Positions 41,663 to 51,269 of a DNA stretch of 57,095 nt are shown here, in pieces. The first letter of the stretch is position 1, and every line of letters begins with the position of its first letter. The position numbers and the translations under genes are program-made. The notes under the pieces were generated by a model that saw only the letters and a program-made list of their open reading frames with translations, was not told the origin of the DNA and made no database searches. Origin of the DNA: Elusimicrobiales bacterium (lineage in GTDB: Bacteria > Elusimicrobiota > Elusimicrobia > Elusimicrobiales > UBA9959); contig JAILAB010000049.1 of assembly GCA_024681855.1 (NCBI GenBank), forward strand, positions 1 through 57,095. The letters are read 5' to 3'.

Positions 41663-43870
41663 ATGAAATTTCTAACAAATGCTATGCAAAGGACTATAAG
41701 AGAATGGGGCTTTTCACTGTTAGCAGTTTTGTATATTGTATATGTATTGTTTATTGCCTATCAGTGGTTTTCAAACAAGTATAACTTTTTTTATTGGGAT
41801 CTTTTAGGTACGCTTCCTGTCTTTTCCATTTCATCTTATCCGTTAAATAATTTTCTGCATGCTGTTCCAAGAAATTTATATTTATCTTTATGCGGAGTAT
41901 TAGCATTTATATGTATAGGCGGATATGGAAGATTTGTTCTTTCTTTAATAGAAATTAAATTCCAATTTGCAGAACGGATAATTCTGTCTCAGGCATTAGG
42001 TTTTGGGATTACAGGTTTAATTGTCTTTGTTGTCTCTTCGGTGCAGATGCTGTATGCCTCATGTTTATGGACAGTGCTTCTTGCTGGCTTGATTTTAGGT
42101 ATTGTGTCTTTGCGTAAAATTCCGTTTCCAATTGCTTTTTTTAAAAAAGCAAAAAATAGTATTTTAGAAATATTTTCTTTAGGTTCAGAAAAAGGAAAAA
42201 TAACTTTAAAAGATATTTTTTTAAATTTCAGAATGCTTCCAGTGCTGCTTATTTTTTTCCCTAGCCTGTTGGCTTTTATAGGGAATCTTGCCCCTGAGCC
42301 ATGCGTGAATGACGCATTAAATTATCACTTGGCAGCTCCTAAATACTGGTTAATGCATCATGGTTTTGCTGATATGCCGCAACATTTGTTCTATAATCTG
42401 TTTCTTCTTCATGGCATGGCATATACGAGCATTTTAGGCACTTTTGGAGCGGGAGCTGTCAGAATTTATTATTTTCTGTTATATCTTATTTCCCTTGTTT
42501 CTATATTCCGCATTGGAAAAAAATATTTCAGCATAGGTGCGGCATTATGGTCATTGGCGCTTATAGCGTCATCAGCGCCTTTTGTTAATGCGATTCAGGA
42601 AACATGTTCTGAAATTCCAATTATTTTTCTTGTAATGTCTGTTCTTTTGACGGTTCTTCCATTATTGGAAAGCAATGACTTAAAAACTGAGAATTATGCA
42701 CGCTCATTGCGGATAAGCCTTGCCGGGTTTATATTGGGCTGTTCTGTAGCGGTAAAAGCCACTTGCCTTTTCTTTGTTCCTGGCATTGCATTTATTATTT
42801 TCTTATCTAATGGCCATGAGATTAAAAAAAACATGAAAGATTTATGTGTTTTTTTCTGTTTTTTTATTATACCGGTATTTCCATGGCTAATAAAAAACTA
42901 TATTTTAAAGGGTAATCCCTTTTTTCCTTTCATGACATCTTTTTTCCCGCTGCCTGAAGGCTATGATGCCGAAAATATAAGTTCATGGATAAAAGATGTG
43001 AATCATACAGCTGGCCTTAACCCATTAAATTGGCTGTCCGGAATATGGGATGTTTTTTTTCCGAAAAACAATAGTTATAACAGTTCTGTGTCTTTTTTTG
43101 CTGTTTTATGGCTTCCTGTTTTTCTCATAATGCCTCCAAAACTTACAAAATTGACATCTAAGCTGGCAATTTTTACGTTAATTTCTGGGATTCTTTTTTT
43201 TACTGCAACCAATATCTTTCGTTTCCTGTTTCCAATATATGCTTTATTAATGCTTTTTTTCTCATATCAGTTTGAGAGCCGTCTTTGTGGAAATTACAAA
43301 AATATAGCGAGGCTGCTTGTTTTTGGAATTTCTCTATTATGTTTCATTCCTTCATGCGTATATTTTTATATAAGAGGGATGTATACTGTGCCTCTTGGCA
43401 TAAATACCGTGTCAGAATGGATGCAAAGATTTTGCCCGTTGGATAGCGTGTGCATATATTCTAAAATAGAAAGCCTTACGAATCCAAGTGATAAAATTTT
43501 GCTGATTAATACTGGAACTGCATTTTATCTGGACCGCGATTATGAGGCATTTTCTTTTTATGACAGGTGGCCATTGCAGACAAAGGCATTGAAAGCAAAG
43601 AACAGTGAAGAGTTTTTCCGTCTTCTGAGGAAAGAAGGGTTTACTCATATTTACTATGATCCATGGGGCTTTAATTTTACTAAGACTATAAGAAATACAA
43701 GAAGCGATCATGCGGCAGCCGCTATAATACATTCTTTTTGGAATGAACATCTTGAAACTGTCAGCATATTTCCTCCGCTTCCATATCAGGAAGGCATTCC
43801 TGCTATGCTTTTAAAAATTACAGAAAAAAGGAATGGGCCTCCTCCCATAATGTTATATCCTGATTTTTAA
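41663..43870 (+). CDS. GT-C family membrane glycosyltransferase
   Basis: From the ATG it has 735 residues; the frame is open 53 codons further, but that part overlaps the divergent radical SAM gene and is not protein-like. About 12 hydrophobic segments cover 1-560, followed by a soluble C-terminal domain of about 150 residues. NDALNYHLAAPKYWLMHHG is the catalytic-Asp region of GT39-like (PMT/ArnT) enzymes, which use lipid-linked sugars on the outer side of the inner membrane. The real donor and acceptor are unknown. Codon use is AT-rich compared with the ileS operon that follows. It stands alone. Confidence 0.78.
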   Translation: MKFLTNAMQRTIREWGFSLLAVLYIVYVLFIAYQWFSNKYNFFYWDLLGTLPVFSISSYPLNNFLHAVPRNLYLSLCGVLAFICIGGYGRFVLSLIEIKFQFAERIILSQALGFGITGLIVFVVSSVQMLYASCLWTVLLAGLILGIVSLRKIPFPIAFFKKAKNSILEIFSLGSEKGKITLKDIFLNFRMLPVLLIFFPSLLAFIGNLAPEPCVNDALNYHLAAPKYWLMHHGFADMPQHLFYNLFLLHGMAYTSILGTFGAGAVRIYYFLLYLISLVSIFRIGKKYFSIGAALWSLALIASSAPFVNAIQETCSEIPIIFLVMSVLLTVLPLLESNDLKTENYARSLRISLAGFILGCSVAVKATCLFFVPGIAFIIFLSNGHEIKKNMKDLCVFFCFFIIPVFPWLIKNYILKGNPFFPFMTSFFPLPEGYDAENISSWIKDVNHTAGLNPLNWLSGIWDVFFPKNNSYNSSVSFFAVLWLPVFLIMPPKLTKLTSKLAIFTLISGILFFTATNIFRFLFPIYALLMLFFSYQFESRLCGNYKNIARLLVFGISLLCFIPSCVYFYIRGMYTVPLGINTVSEWMQRFCPLDSVCIYSKIESLTNPSDKILLINTGTAFYLDRDYEAFSFYDRWPLQTKALKAKNSEEFFRLLRKEGFTHIYYDPWGFNFTKTIRNTRSDHAAAAIIHSFWNEHLETVSIFPPLPYQEGIPAMLLKITEKRNGPPPIMLYPDF

Positions 43871-43962
43871 AGAATTTTTATTTTGTCAGTTACACTTTTA
43901 TTTAAGCATCTGATTTTGCGCAGGCGCATTTAATTCATAGCCCTTCCGTTTACTCAATATGC

Positions 43963-43968
43963 TATACT
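43963..43968 (+). promoter_or_regulatory. -10 box of the ileS operon
   Basis: TATACT lies 31 nt before the ileS ATG (44000), which has AAAGG as ribosome site. No good -35 is visible. This would be the promoter for the long downstream run of genes. Confidence 0.4.
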
Positions 43969-43999
43969 TTTATTATTGATATTTATAAAGGCAGCAAAA

Positions 44000-46828
44000 A
44001 TGGAAAACAGCAAGGACACAAATAATAATTCATATTCTAAAACAGTTTTTTTGCCAAAAACATCTTTTTCTATGAGGGGGGATCTCCCTAAAAAAGAGCC
44101 TGGCATTCTCAAAGAGTGGCAGGAACAGCATATATATGAAAAAATGCTTGAGAAGCGGCGCAATGCCAAGCCGTTTATTCTTCACGATGGTCCTCCTTAT
44201 GCGAACGGTGATATACACATAGGCCATGCCCTTAACAAGATACTGAAAGACATAATTATAAAAGCTTATGCCTTGCAGGGACATTATACTCCTTATGTGC
44301 CCGGCTGGGACTGCCATGGCCTTCCAATAGAGCAGGCTTTGCTTAAAGAAATGAAAATGGGCAAGCGTCATATAGAGGATATACCTGCGTTCCGCCGCAG
44401 CGCCCGTGCTTTTGCCAAACGCTTTGTTGATATACAGCGTGAAGGATTTAAGCGCCTTGGCGTTTTTGCGGACTGGGAGCATCCGTATATAACGATGACG
44501 GATGATTATGAAGGCACTGTCATAAAAGCTTTCCGTGAGCTTAAGGAACGCGGTTATATTCATAGAGATAAAAAAACAATACACTGGTGCATGACTTGCG
44601 AGACTGCGCTTGCGGATGCAGAGGTAGAATATAAGGATGTTTCTTCCCCGTCAATTTATGTTCGTTTTCTTCTTAAAAGCCTTCCGAATGAAATTTCTTC
44701 AGATAAATTAGGAAAAGTCTCTATTGTTATATGGACAACCACCCCATGGACTCTTCCTTCAAACATGGCAGCTGCCATAGCTGAAAATGAGGAATATGCG
44801 CTGCTGAAAACTGGAGAACATTATCTTATTACTGCTGATAAGCTGGCGGATAGTTTCATTAAGGATACTGGCATTTCAGCAGAAAAAATAGGAAAGCTGC
44901 CTGGAAAATCTCTGGTTGGTCTTGAATATGAGCATTGCCTGGCTTCACATCTTCCTGAAAACCGCAGATTTTCAAGAAAAGTCATTTCAACTGATTTTGT
45001 GGAAATGGGGACCGGAACTGGCATCGTGCATATAGCCCCAGGCCATGGCGAAGAAGACTTTTTCGCCGGAAAGAAATGGGGCCTTGAAGTGTTTTGCCCC
45101 GTCAAGGAAGACGGAACATATAATTCCGATGCCGGGGAATTTGCCGGCATGAAAGTTTTTGATGCTAATCCTGTCATTATAGATATTCTTAAAAAGGAAG
45201 GGCTTCTCATAGGCCAGAAAGAAATAATGCATAGCTATCCGCATTGCTGGCGCTGCAAGAAACCCATAATTTTCCGTGCCACAGAACAATGGTTTTTAAA
45301 AGCTGATTTCTTGGGCCTTAGGGAAAAACTTCTTGAAGAAGCGTCTAAAGTCCGCTGGCTGCCTGAAACAGGACATGCCAGAATGGAGGGAATGCTTAAG
45401 ACTCGTCCTGACTGGTGTTTGTCAAGGCAACGCTATTGGGGAACCCCGATTCTTTCCTTCTATTGCAAGGAATGCGGCAAAGTTTATGACAATCCGGAAG
45501 TTTTAAAGCGCATAGAGGATAGAGTTTTTAAGGAAGGCAGCGATTTTTGGTTCAGCGAATCTGCGGAACAGCTGCTTGGCCAGGGCCATAAATGCGAATG
45601 CGGCTGCTCTCAGTTCCGCAAAGAAAAAGACATAATGGATGTATGGCTGGACTCAGGCATTAGCTGGTATGCCGTGGTTAAGAACGGATATTTGGGAAAA
45701 GGGGATTTCCTCCCAGTTGACATGTATCTGGAAGGATCTGACCAGCATCGCGGCTGGTTCCAAACATCTCTTATACCTTCTGTGGCATTGAACGGTCATC
45801 CTCCTTTTAAGACCGTGCTTACTCATGGAATGGTTCTTGATGAGAAAGGACTGCCGATGCACAAGTCTGCAGGGAATAGTGTTTCCCCGCAGGAAGTAAT
45901 GAAAAAATATGGCGCTGAAATATTGCGCTTATGGGCTGCTCTCTGCGATTATTCCGGAGATGTTCGCATTTCAATGAATCTGCTCAAAGGGCCTATAGAT
46001 GTTTACCGCAAGATACGCAATACCTTGCGGTATCTGCTTGGCAATCTTAGTGATTTCAAACCTGCTGATAAGCTCCAATATGAGCAGCTGGAAGATATTG
46101 ATAAATATATGCTTGCCCGTCTTGCAATAACTGCGGAGAATGCGGCAAAAGCTTATAAAGAATACCATTTGAGAGTAGCGATAAAATCCGTGGCTGATTT
46201 CTGCAATCTGGACTTATCAGCATTTTATCTGGATTCAATTAAAGACAGAATGTATACGCTTGCTACAGATTCTGTTGAGCGCAGAAGCGCGCAGACTGTG
46301 CTATATGCAATGCTTCCAGCAATTATGAAGATGATTGCCCCTGTGCTTTCATTTACCGCTGAGGAAGCATGGCAGGCCGCCAGAAAGGAGCTGGACGGCA
46401 GCCTGGAAGAAAGCGTATTTCTTTCAGACTGGCCTGCATTCCCTAAAGAATGGCTTGATGAAAAGCTTTTATCCCGCTGGGAAAGAATATTGCAGATTAG
46501 AGAGAAGATAACATCGGAAATTGAGAAGCTTCGCGCAGCAGGAAAGGTTGGCTCTTCTCTGGAAGCTGCTATAACAATCAAGGCTGCAAAAGATGAAGAC
46601 ATATCATTCCTTAAATCTGTTGCATGGCCAAATGTGGCAATTGTGTCAGAAGCTGTCATAGAGAAAGATGAGGCCTCCAATGATGTACAGGTTTTTGCTG
46701 CCAGAACTTCTGGAAGCAAATGCCCTCGCTGCTGGCAGTACCGCAAGGATATAGGCACAGACAAGGATCATCCTGAAGTCTGCGGCCGCTGCGCGGCTGT
46801 GCTGAATGCGCAGGAAAAGGCGGGATAG
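44000..46828 (+). CDS. ileS: Isoleucyl-tRNA synthetase
   Basis: Charges tRNA-Ile. From the ATG it has 942 residues; a TTG eight codons earlier is in frame but lacks support. HIGH is intact at 73-76 in NGDIHIGHALNKILKD, the editing domain has WTTTPWTLPSN, and the C-terminal zinc finger has CPRCW and CGRC. The second signature, KMSKS, reads P619-M-H-K-S623 (LPMHKSAGN), keeping only the Lys and Ser of the loop that holds ATP. It is a type 1 (bacterial) enzyme by length and zinc finger. Its stop TAG shares one base with the GTG start of lspA. It begins the long operon. Confidence 0.97.
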   Translation: MENSKDTNNNSYSKTVFLPKTSFSMRGDLPKKEPGILKEWQEQHIYEKMLEKRRNAKPFILHDGPPYANGDIHIGHALNKILKDIIIKAYALQGHYTPYVPGWDCHGLPIEQALLKEMKMGKRHIEDIPAFRRSARAFAKRFVDIQREGFKRLGVFADWEHPYITMTDDYEGTVIKAFRELKERGYIHRDKKTIHWCMTCETALADAEVEYKDVSSPSIYVRFLLKSLPNEISSDKLGKVSIVIWTTTPWTLPSNMAAAIAENEEYALLKTGEHYLITADKLADSFIKDTGISAEKIGKLPGKSLVGLEYEHCLASHLPENRRFSRKVISTDFVEMGTGTGIVHIAPGHGEEDFFAGKKWGLEVFCPVKEDGTYNSDAGEFAGMKVFDANPVIIDILKKEGLLIGQKEIMHSYPHCWRCKKPIIFRATEQWFLKADFLGLREKLLEEASKVRWLPETGHARMEGMLKTRPDWCLSRQRYWGTPILSFYCKECGKVYDNPEVLKRIEDRVFKEGSDFWFSESAEQLLGQGHKCECGCSQFRKEKDIMDVWLDSGISWYAVVKNGYLGKGDFLPVDMYLEGSDQHRGWFQTSLIPSVALNGHPPFKTVLTHGMVLDEKGLPMHKSAGNSVSPQEVMKKYGAEILRLWAALCDYSGDVRISMNLLKGPIDVYRKIRNTLRYLLGNLSDFKPADKLQYEQLEDIDKYMLARLAITAENAAKAYKEYHLRVAIKSVADFCNLDLSAFYLDSIKDRMYTLATDSVERRSAQTVLYAMLPAIMKMIAPVLSFTAEEAWQAARKELDGSLEESVFLSDWPAFPKEWLDEKLLSRWERILQIREKITSEIEKLRAAGKVGSSLEAAITIKAAKDEDISFLKSVAWPNVAIVSEAVIEKDEASNDVQVFAARTSGSKCPRCWQYRKDIGTDKDHPEVCGRCAAVLNAQEKAG

Positions 46829-47403
46829 TGCGGAAAGAAATATTTCCTTTTTCCATAATGCTCATCTTAATTGCCTTAGACCGCTGGTCTAAGGCATGGA
46901 TGCTTGCGCATATAGCCTCTGGCCCAGGCATATCGGTATGCCCTTTTCTTTCTTTTACCTATGTGGAGAATAAGGGCATAGCTTTTGGCACATTTGGAAT
47001 GCTGCGCAATGGCAATGCGCTGCTTCTTTGCCTGACGATAATTATTTTAGCGCTGCTTATAATTTTCCGCAGGCAGTTCTGTTCTTCCCATAAAGCTTCT
47101 AAATGGGGCTTTTGGCTAGTATGCGCTGGCGGAATAGGAAATATTTGTGATAGAATCATATACGGTTTTGTAGTGGACTTTATAAACCTTTCTTTTTTTC
47201 CTGCTATTTTTAATGTTGCGGATTCCGCAATAACCATAGGAGCCATTCTTATGGGATGGGGCATACTTATGGACCCTGAGGCTAAAAAAAAGGAAAAATC
47301 AGCTGAAGGAAAAGAAGTTAGGAAAACAGGCTCTAAAGAAGAAAAAAACAATATTGGCTGTCAGAATTTAAAGGATATTAGTAAATCGGGGGAGACAAAA
47401 TGA
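46828..47403 (+). CDS. lspA: Lipoprotein signal peptidase (SPase II)
   Basis: Inner-membrane aspartyl protease that removes signal peptides from prolipoproteins, such as the three encoded in this window. The 191-residue protein has four hydrophobic segments, VENKGIAFG, GNICDRI, and the two catalytic Asp in VVDFINL (D117) and FNVADSA (D132). A hydrophilic tail of about 40 residues, rich in Lys and Glu, is not part of the usual protein. The GTG start overlaps the ileS stop by one base (TAGTG), and its own stop overlaps the next gene's ATG. Next to ileS as in many bacteria. Confidence 0.95.
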   Translation: MRKEIFPFSIMLILIALDRWSKAWMLAHIASGPGISVCPFLSFTYVENKGIAFGTFGMLRNGNALLLCLTIIILALLIIFRRQFCSSHKASKWGFWLVCAGGIGNICDRIIYGFVVDFINLSFFPAIFNVADSAITIGAILMGWGILMDPEAKKKEKSAEGKEVRKTGSKEEKNNIGCQNLKDISKSGETK

Positions 47404-48323
47404 AAAAAGCAATTGCGATCTTTATTGGCTTGCTTGCGCTTGCGGCATGCAACCGTTCTCCGGAATTTTATTTCCATCGTGCAAATTTAAGCGTTTCCCG
47501 CGGCAAGGGAATGCAGGCGATTCAGGATTATAATAAGGCTATACTTCTTAAACGTAATTTCCCGGAAGCCTTAACTGCCCGCGGAATGATTTATGAGCAT
47601 ATGGGCGACAGGCAGAAGGCAGAACAGGATTATAAGCATGCCATAGCTGCGCAAAAAGACTATATTCCTGCTTATAATAACATTGCGGCTCTCCTTATGG
47701 ATAAAGGAAATTTTCGCGAGGCTGCTGACTACCTTAATCAAGCTCTTGAAATTAACCGGGATTATCCCTATGCCATACTGAACAGAGGCATATCATATTA
47801 TAAATTGGGAAAATATAAGGCGGCAAAAGCAGACCTTACCCGCGCGCTTAGAATGAACCCGAAGTTTGAAATGGCCTTGTATCATCGTGCGCTCATATTT
47901 AAAAAAGAAAGAAATAATGAGGCCGCAATGCAGGATTTAAGCAAGGCAATTGAGCTTAATCCTTCGGCTGGTTTGGCTTGGAATGAGCGCGGGAAAATAA
48001 AATATTATAACCGGGATTATGCGGGTGCTGCGCAGGATTTCAAGAAAGCAGATGATTTGGCCTCTAAAGATATGAAGGCCGACACATCCTTCTGGCTTGC
48101 ATTATCTGCTTATCAGATAGGCTATTATGAGCAGGCCTTGGAAAGCTCATTGCTTGCTGATGAAATGAAGCCGGGTTCCTATCAGACTTTGGGCCTTATA
48201 GGCGATATATATGCAAAGATGGGAGACCTTAATAATGCAGGAGACTATTATGAGAAAGCCGCAGAAAAGGCCGGCAGCAAAGCAGGCTTTTATCGTGCCA
48301 GGATGGCGGCAATAGGGAGATAA
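47400..48323 (+). CDS. TPR-repeat lipoprotein
   Basis: A signal sequence with the lipobox LAAC (C17) marks a lipoprotein of 307 residues. The mature part consists almost wholly of tetratricopeptide repeats, about seven to eight (for example AIQDYNKAILLKRNFPEAL and AAKADLTRALRMNPKFEMA), forming a right-handed superhelix for protein contacts. It may be an outer-membrane assembly or scaffold protein; no catalytic residue is seen. The start overlaps the lspA stop (ATGA), so its processing enzyme and the protein are translationally linked. GGGGGAGA lies before the ATG. Confidence 0.88.
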   Translation: MKKAIAIFIGLLALAACNRSPEFYFHRANLSVSRGKGMQAIQDYNKAILLKRNFPEALTARGMIYEHMGDRQKAEQDYKHAIAAQKDYIPAYNNIAALLMDKGNFREAADYLNQALEINRDYPYAILNRGISYYKLGKYKAAKADLTRALRMNPKFEMALYHRALIFKKERNNEAAMQDLSKAIELNPSAGLAWNERGKIKYYNRDYAGAAQDFKKADDLASKDMKADTSFWLALSAYQIGYYEQALESSLLADEMKPGSYQTLGLIGDIYAKMGDLNNAGDYYEKAAEKAGSKAGFYRARMAAIGR

Positions 48324-48328
48324 TTGTT

Positions 48329-50455
48329 ATGCCGGAAGATATGGAACCAGGAAAAAGCGGCGGTTTTTGGGACCGCATTAAAGCGAACAGATATGCTTTT
48401 GAAAGCGTGCTTTTTGAGCATAAGGCCATTAATGTTAAGGATAAGACTTGGGCAGGCGTTTTGGGAGCAATACTGATTTGGGGAGTCAGCGTAATTTTCC
48501 TTTTTGAGTGGATTAAGGGCCGAGGCCCTCTGCTGGGTCAGGAAGAAGCTCAGACTTTCAGCGCGGTGCTTCATTATTTTTCTGCTTTAGGGGACAATAG
48601 TTTCTGGACTTTCATAAAGCCGGACTTTAACAGCCTGCGTTATAGCCCTCCTCTGTATTATTTGCTATATGTTCCAGTGCTGAAGTTTATAACTTCAGAC
48701 TTGAACATGGCCATGCTATTTGTAAATTCCATATTTCTTCTTGTGTTAAGCATAATGCCCTTTTTTGCCGTCAGCCCTAAAAGAGGATGGATTGGCGGCC
48801 TTCTTGCTTCAGCAGCAGTGATGTCCTGTCCTTTTATTACGGAAGCTGCGCGCATGCCTTCAGCATCTATTGCCGTTATAGCTCTTGTCGCAGGCTTTTA
48901 TTGTTCTTTTATGGCATACACGGAGCTGGCAGACAATAAATGGTCTTATGCTTTTGCTTTATTTTTTGTATTGGGCTTATATACAAGCGGAACTTTCTGG
49001 ATTTATACCATACCTCTCTGGCAGGCAATGCTTACAGGAACTACCAATAATGTCAATGGAGCCCGTTTTTTCAAGGTCCTTTTGGCAGGTTTTCTGGTAA
49101 ATGCTTCCTGGTATTTGTGTTTCATTATTCTGCTTATGGCTGGCATTATTCCATTGCGCGGACAATATGAAGGCGCAATGGCTTTGATAAAAGGAGCGGT
49201 TCCCAGCCTTGGCCTGCCGCTTTTGTTTATGGGCGGAATTTTCCTGGCATGGATGTATTTCAATACATATAAGCCTTATGAGAAAAGAAAAGACCTTATG
49301 CGCATGTTCTGGGTACCGTGGGCAGTTTTTACATTTGGTATTTGCGCGCATGACCCTTCTGTTCTTTATCCCGCGCTAATAGCATTGCCATTGTCAATTG
49401 CAATAATGGTTCCGTACCGGCTGGAAAAAATCCTTGTGTCGTGTTTCATTGTTCTTTTCTTAGCCAATAATCTCGCTTCTCCTGTAAACATATCCGGAAT
49501 CAGGCTTTTGGGCACTGCCAGAAGCTCTGTATCGTCTATGCCTTATGAGCAGATTATGGAAACTGTTAGAGCTCATCTCCCTCAGGGGAAAGCAAAGATT
49601 GGGGTTTATAGCAAAGATGGCTCAATAAATGCGGAAAGCTTCTCATTTGCTTTTAAAAAAATTAATCCTAAGCTTATATTCCTTAATGATCCCATGATGC
49701 CTGATTTTTCTGCTCTTGTAATAAATAAGACAGAGGCTGATGGCTCAAATTCTGCTGCATTTGATAAGCTGCGTTCTGAAGAAGGCTTCCAGTATCTTTT
49801 TATCAAGCAGGGGGAAATACGCTGTCAGGATGGATCTAAAGTTGAAATATATTCTAAGAACAATAAGCCTTTTGGAACTTTTCCTGCTGGAAGGTATCCT
49901 ATTGGCACGCTTACTTTTGGAAAATTCACAGCGAGGAAAGTCATTCTTGGAATAGAGCAGCACGACCCTGTTTCAGAAAGTTATAAAGGTTATATTTTTG
50001 CTCCTTCCGCTTCATTATATGGAGGCGATATATATGGCTTGCGCTTAGATGTTTCAGGATTAAAATTCTCTGATGTAAACAGTTCTCCGGCTCTGTCAGA
50101 CATAGATAGCGCTAGAATAACTTCGTCAAGATTAAGCTCATATACTGTGGAAAGCGTTCTCCGGCAGGAGTTGCCATTCCTTGAAGAAATTTCGGTTTCA
50201 ATGGATAATGATAAGCTTACCATAGGCGGGAATGTAAAGGGACACAGCATTGTCATAAATTTTGGCGTGTCAATTCCTAAAGACGGCATTATTGAAATAC
50301 GCCCTCTTGCATTCTCTTTTATGGGCGTTAATTTTCCAGAGGGAATGCAGTTTTTGCTTAAGATATTCGCATATAGAATTAATCTTTCTGAAAATCCGTA
50401 TGGCCTTTCTGCCGGATCTATAAGCATGTCAAGCGGTATAATGGAGATAAAATGA
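48329..50455 (+). CDS. GT-C type membrane protein, probable glycosyltransferase
   Basis: The 708-residue protein has a cytosolic N-terminus (about 1-45) and about 12 hydrophobic segments (48-410). The first outside loop has GQEEAQTFSAV, an acidic pair where GT39-like enzymes keep their catalytic residue, and NSLRYSPPLYYLL just after, in the place of the usual H-P-P-L-Y wording. The C-terminal 300 residues are soluble and predicted periplasmic. It likely transfers a lipid-linked sugar in the envelope, but this is a fold-level guess. It starts 5 nt after the TPR gene with GGGAGA as ribosome site and ends overlapping the peptidase gene. Confidence 0.72.
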   Translation: MPEDMEPGKSGGFWDRIKANRYAFESVLFEHKAINVKDKTWAGVLGAILIWGVSVIFLFEWIKGRGPLLGQEEAQTFSAVLHYFSALGDNSFWTFIKPDFNSLRYSPPLYYLLYVPVLKFITSDLNMAMLFVNSIFLLVLSIMPFFAVSPKRGWIGGLLASAAVMSCPFITEAARMPSASIAVIALVAGFYCSFMAYTELADNKWSYAFALFFVLGLYTSGTFWIYTIPLWQAMLTGTTNNVNGARFFKVLLAGFLVNASWYLCFIILLMAGIIPLRGQYEGAMALIKGAVPSLGLPLLFMGGIFLAWMYFNTYKPYEKRKDLMRMFWVPWAVFTFGICAHDPSVLYPALIALPLSIAIMVPYRLEKILVSCFIVLFLANNLASPVNISGIRLLGTARSSVSSMPYEQIMETVRAHLPQGKAKIGVYSKDGSINAESFSFAFKKINPKLIFLNDPMMPDFSALVINKTEADGSNSAAFDKLRSEEGFQYLFIKQGEIRCQDGSKVEIYSKNNKPFGTFPAGRYPIGTLTFGKFTARKVILGIEQHDPVSESYKGYIFAPSASLYGGDIYGLRLDVSGLKFSDVNSSPALSDIDSARITSSRLSSYTVESVLRQELPFLEEISVSMDNDKLTIGGNVKGHSIVINFGVSIPKDGIIEIRPLAFSFMGVNFPEGMQFLLKIFAYRINLSENPYGLSAGSISMSSGIMEIK

Positions 50456-51264
50456 GGCTTTGCCGCTTTGGCTTTCTTATGGCTGCATGTCTCTCGGCAT
50501 GCGTTCCTTTGCCGGAAGATTATGTATTGCAGCCTGCCCAAGCAGCAATGACAGCACCGGCAGAACCGCTTGATCCTGGTTATTTGGAAAAAGAGACTGC
50601 CCATTTCCGCATTTCCGCATATTCCGATATAGATGCCTATGCTGAGGACTGCGAAGCATTTTATTCATCTATAATGCGTGAGACAGGACTTTATTCATTT
50701 GTTCCGCCGCAGCCATACCGTATTTCCATATATCGTGATTCTCAGGAATATCATAGCAAGACAAAAATGCCTGAATGGTCCGGAGGGGCAGCATACGGCA
50801 ATGCCTTGCTGCTGTATTCCGGTCCGTCTTTTGCTGCCACAGCCGCGCATGAGATGACTCACCTTGTCTTCAATGAGTTCATGGGGCTTGGCGGTTCTGA
50901 CAGGAATATTTTATGGATAAATGAAGGCCTTGCCGTATATATGGAAACTAAAGCCAGCCAGGCTTCGGAATCCGCATATTACCGCATTTTCAGGGATAGC
51001 ATTCTTGTCAACCCTATCCCATTTTCTCAAATGATAGTGCTTGCGCCGCAAAATGAGAGCGCCCGTTCCTCGGAGCGCTGGTATGCTCAGGCATGGTCTG
51101 TGGTTTCGTTTATGCTTGCCAGGGGAGGCAGCTTTAATTTTTCTGTTTTTTTGGGACGCATAAAAGCTGGGGACACATTAGACCAAGCTCTTTCTTATGC
51201 CTATAAAGACTGGCAAAATCTTTCAGCATTGGAAAATGCCTGGCTTCTTTACATTAAGCGCTGA
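50452..51264 (+). CDS. Peptidase-MA-like metalloprotease lipoprotein
   Basis: Lipoprotein of 270 residues with the lipobox LSAC (C17). A gluzincin-type zinc site is visible: H133-E134-x2-H137 in AAHEMTHLVFNEF, with the third ligand E158 in WINEGLAVYME. This layout matches the peptidase MA / DUF1570 group. It should act in the periplasm or on the cell surface; the substrate is unknown. The ATG overlaps the stop of the upstream membrane protein (ATGA), and the gene after it starts 5 nt from its stop. Confidence 0.85.
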   Translation: MRLCRFGFLMAACLSACVPLPEDYVLQPAQAAMTAPAEPLDPGYLEKETAHFRISAYSDIDAYAEDCEAFYSSIMRETGLYSFVPPQPYRISIYRDSQEYHSKTKMPEWSGGAAYGNALLLYSGPSFAATAAHEMTHLVFNEFMGLGGSDRNILWINEGLAVYMETKASQASESAYYRIFRDSILVNPIPFSQMIVLAPQNESARSSERWYAQAWSVVSFMLARGGSFNFSVFLGRIKAGDTLDQALSYAYKDWQNLSALENAWLLYIKR

Positions 51265-51269
51265 TTTTT

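Noticed and set aside
43871-43999. Possible tRNA before ileS or a T-box-like leader
   Set aside because: No cloverleaf pairing, no T-box motif or specifier hairpin is visible; only a promoter-like TATACT and a short leader.
46225-46764. Open frame of 179 codons on the - strand inside ileS
   Set aside because: Antisense to a conserved synthetase region; same reasoning as for other antisense frames, such as those at 17417-17965 and 49990-50604.
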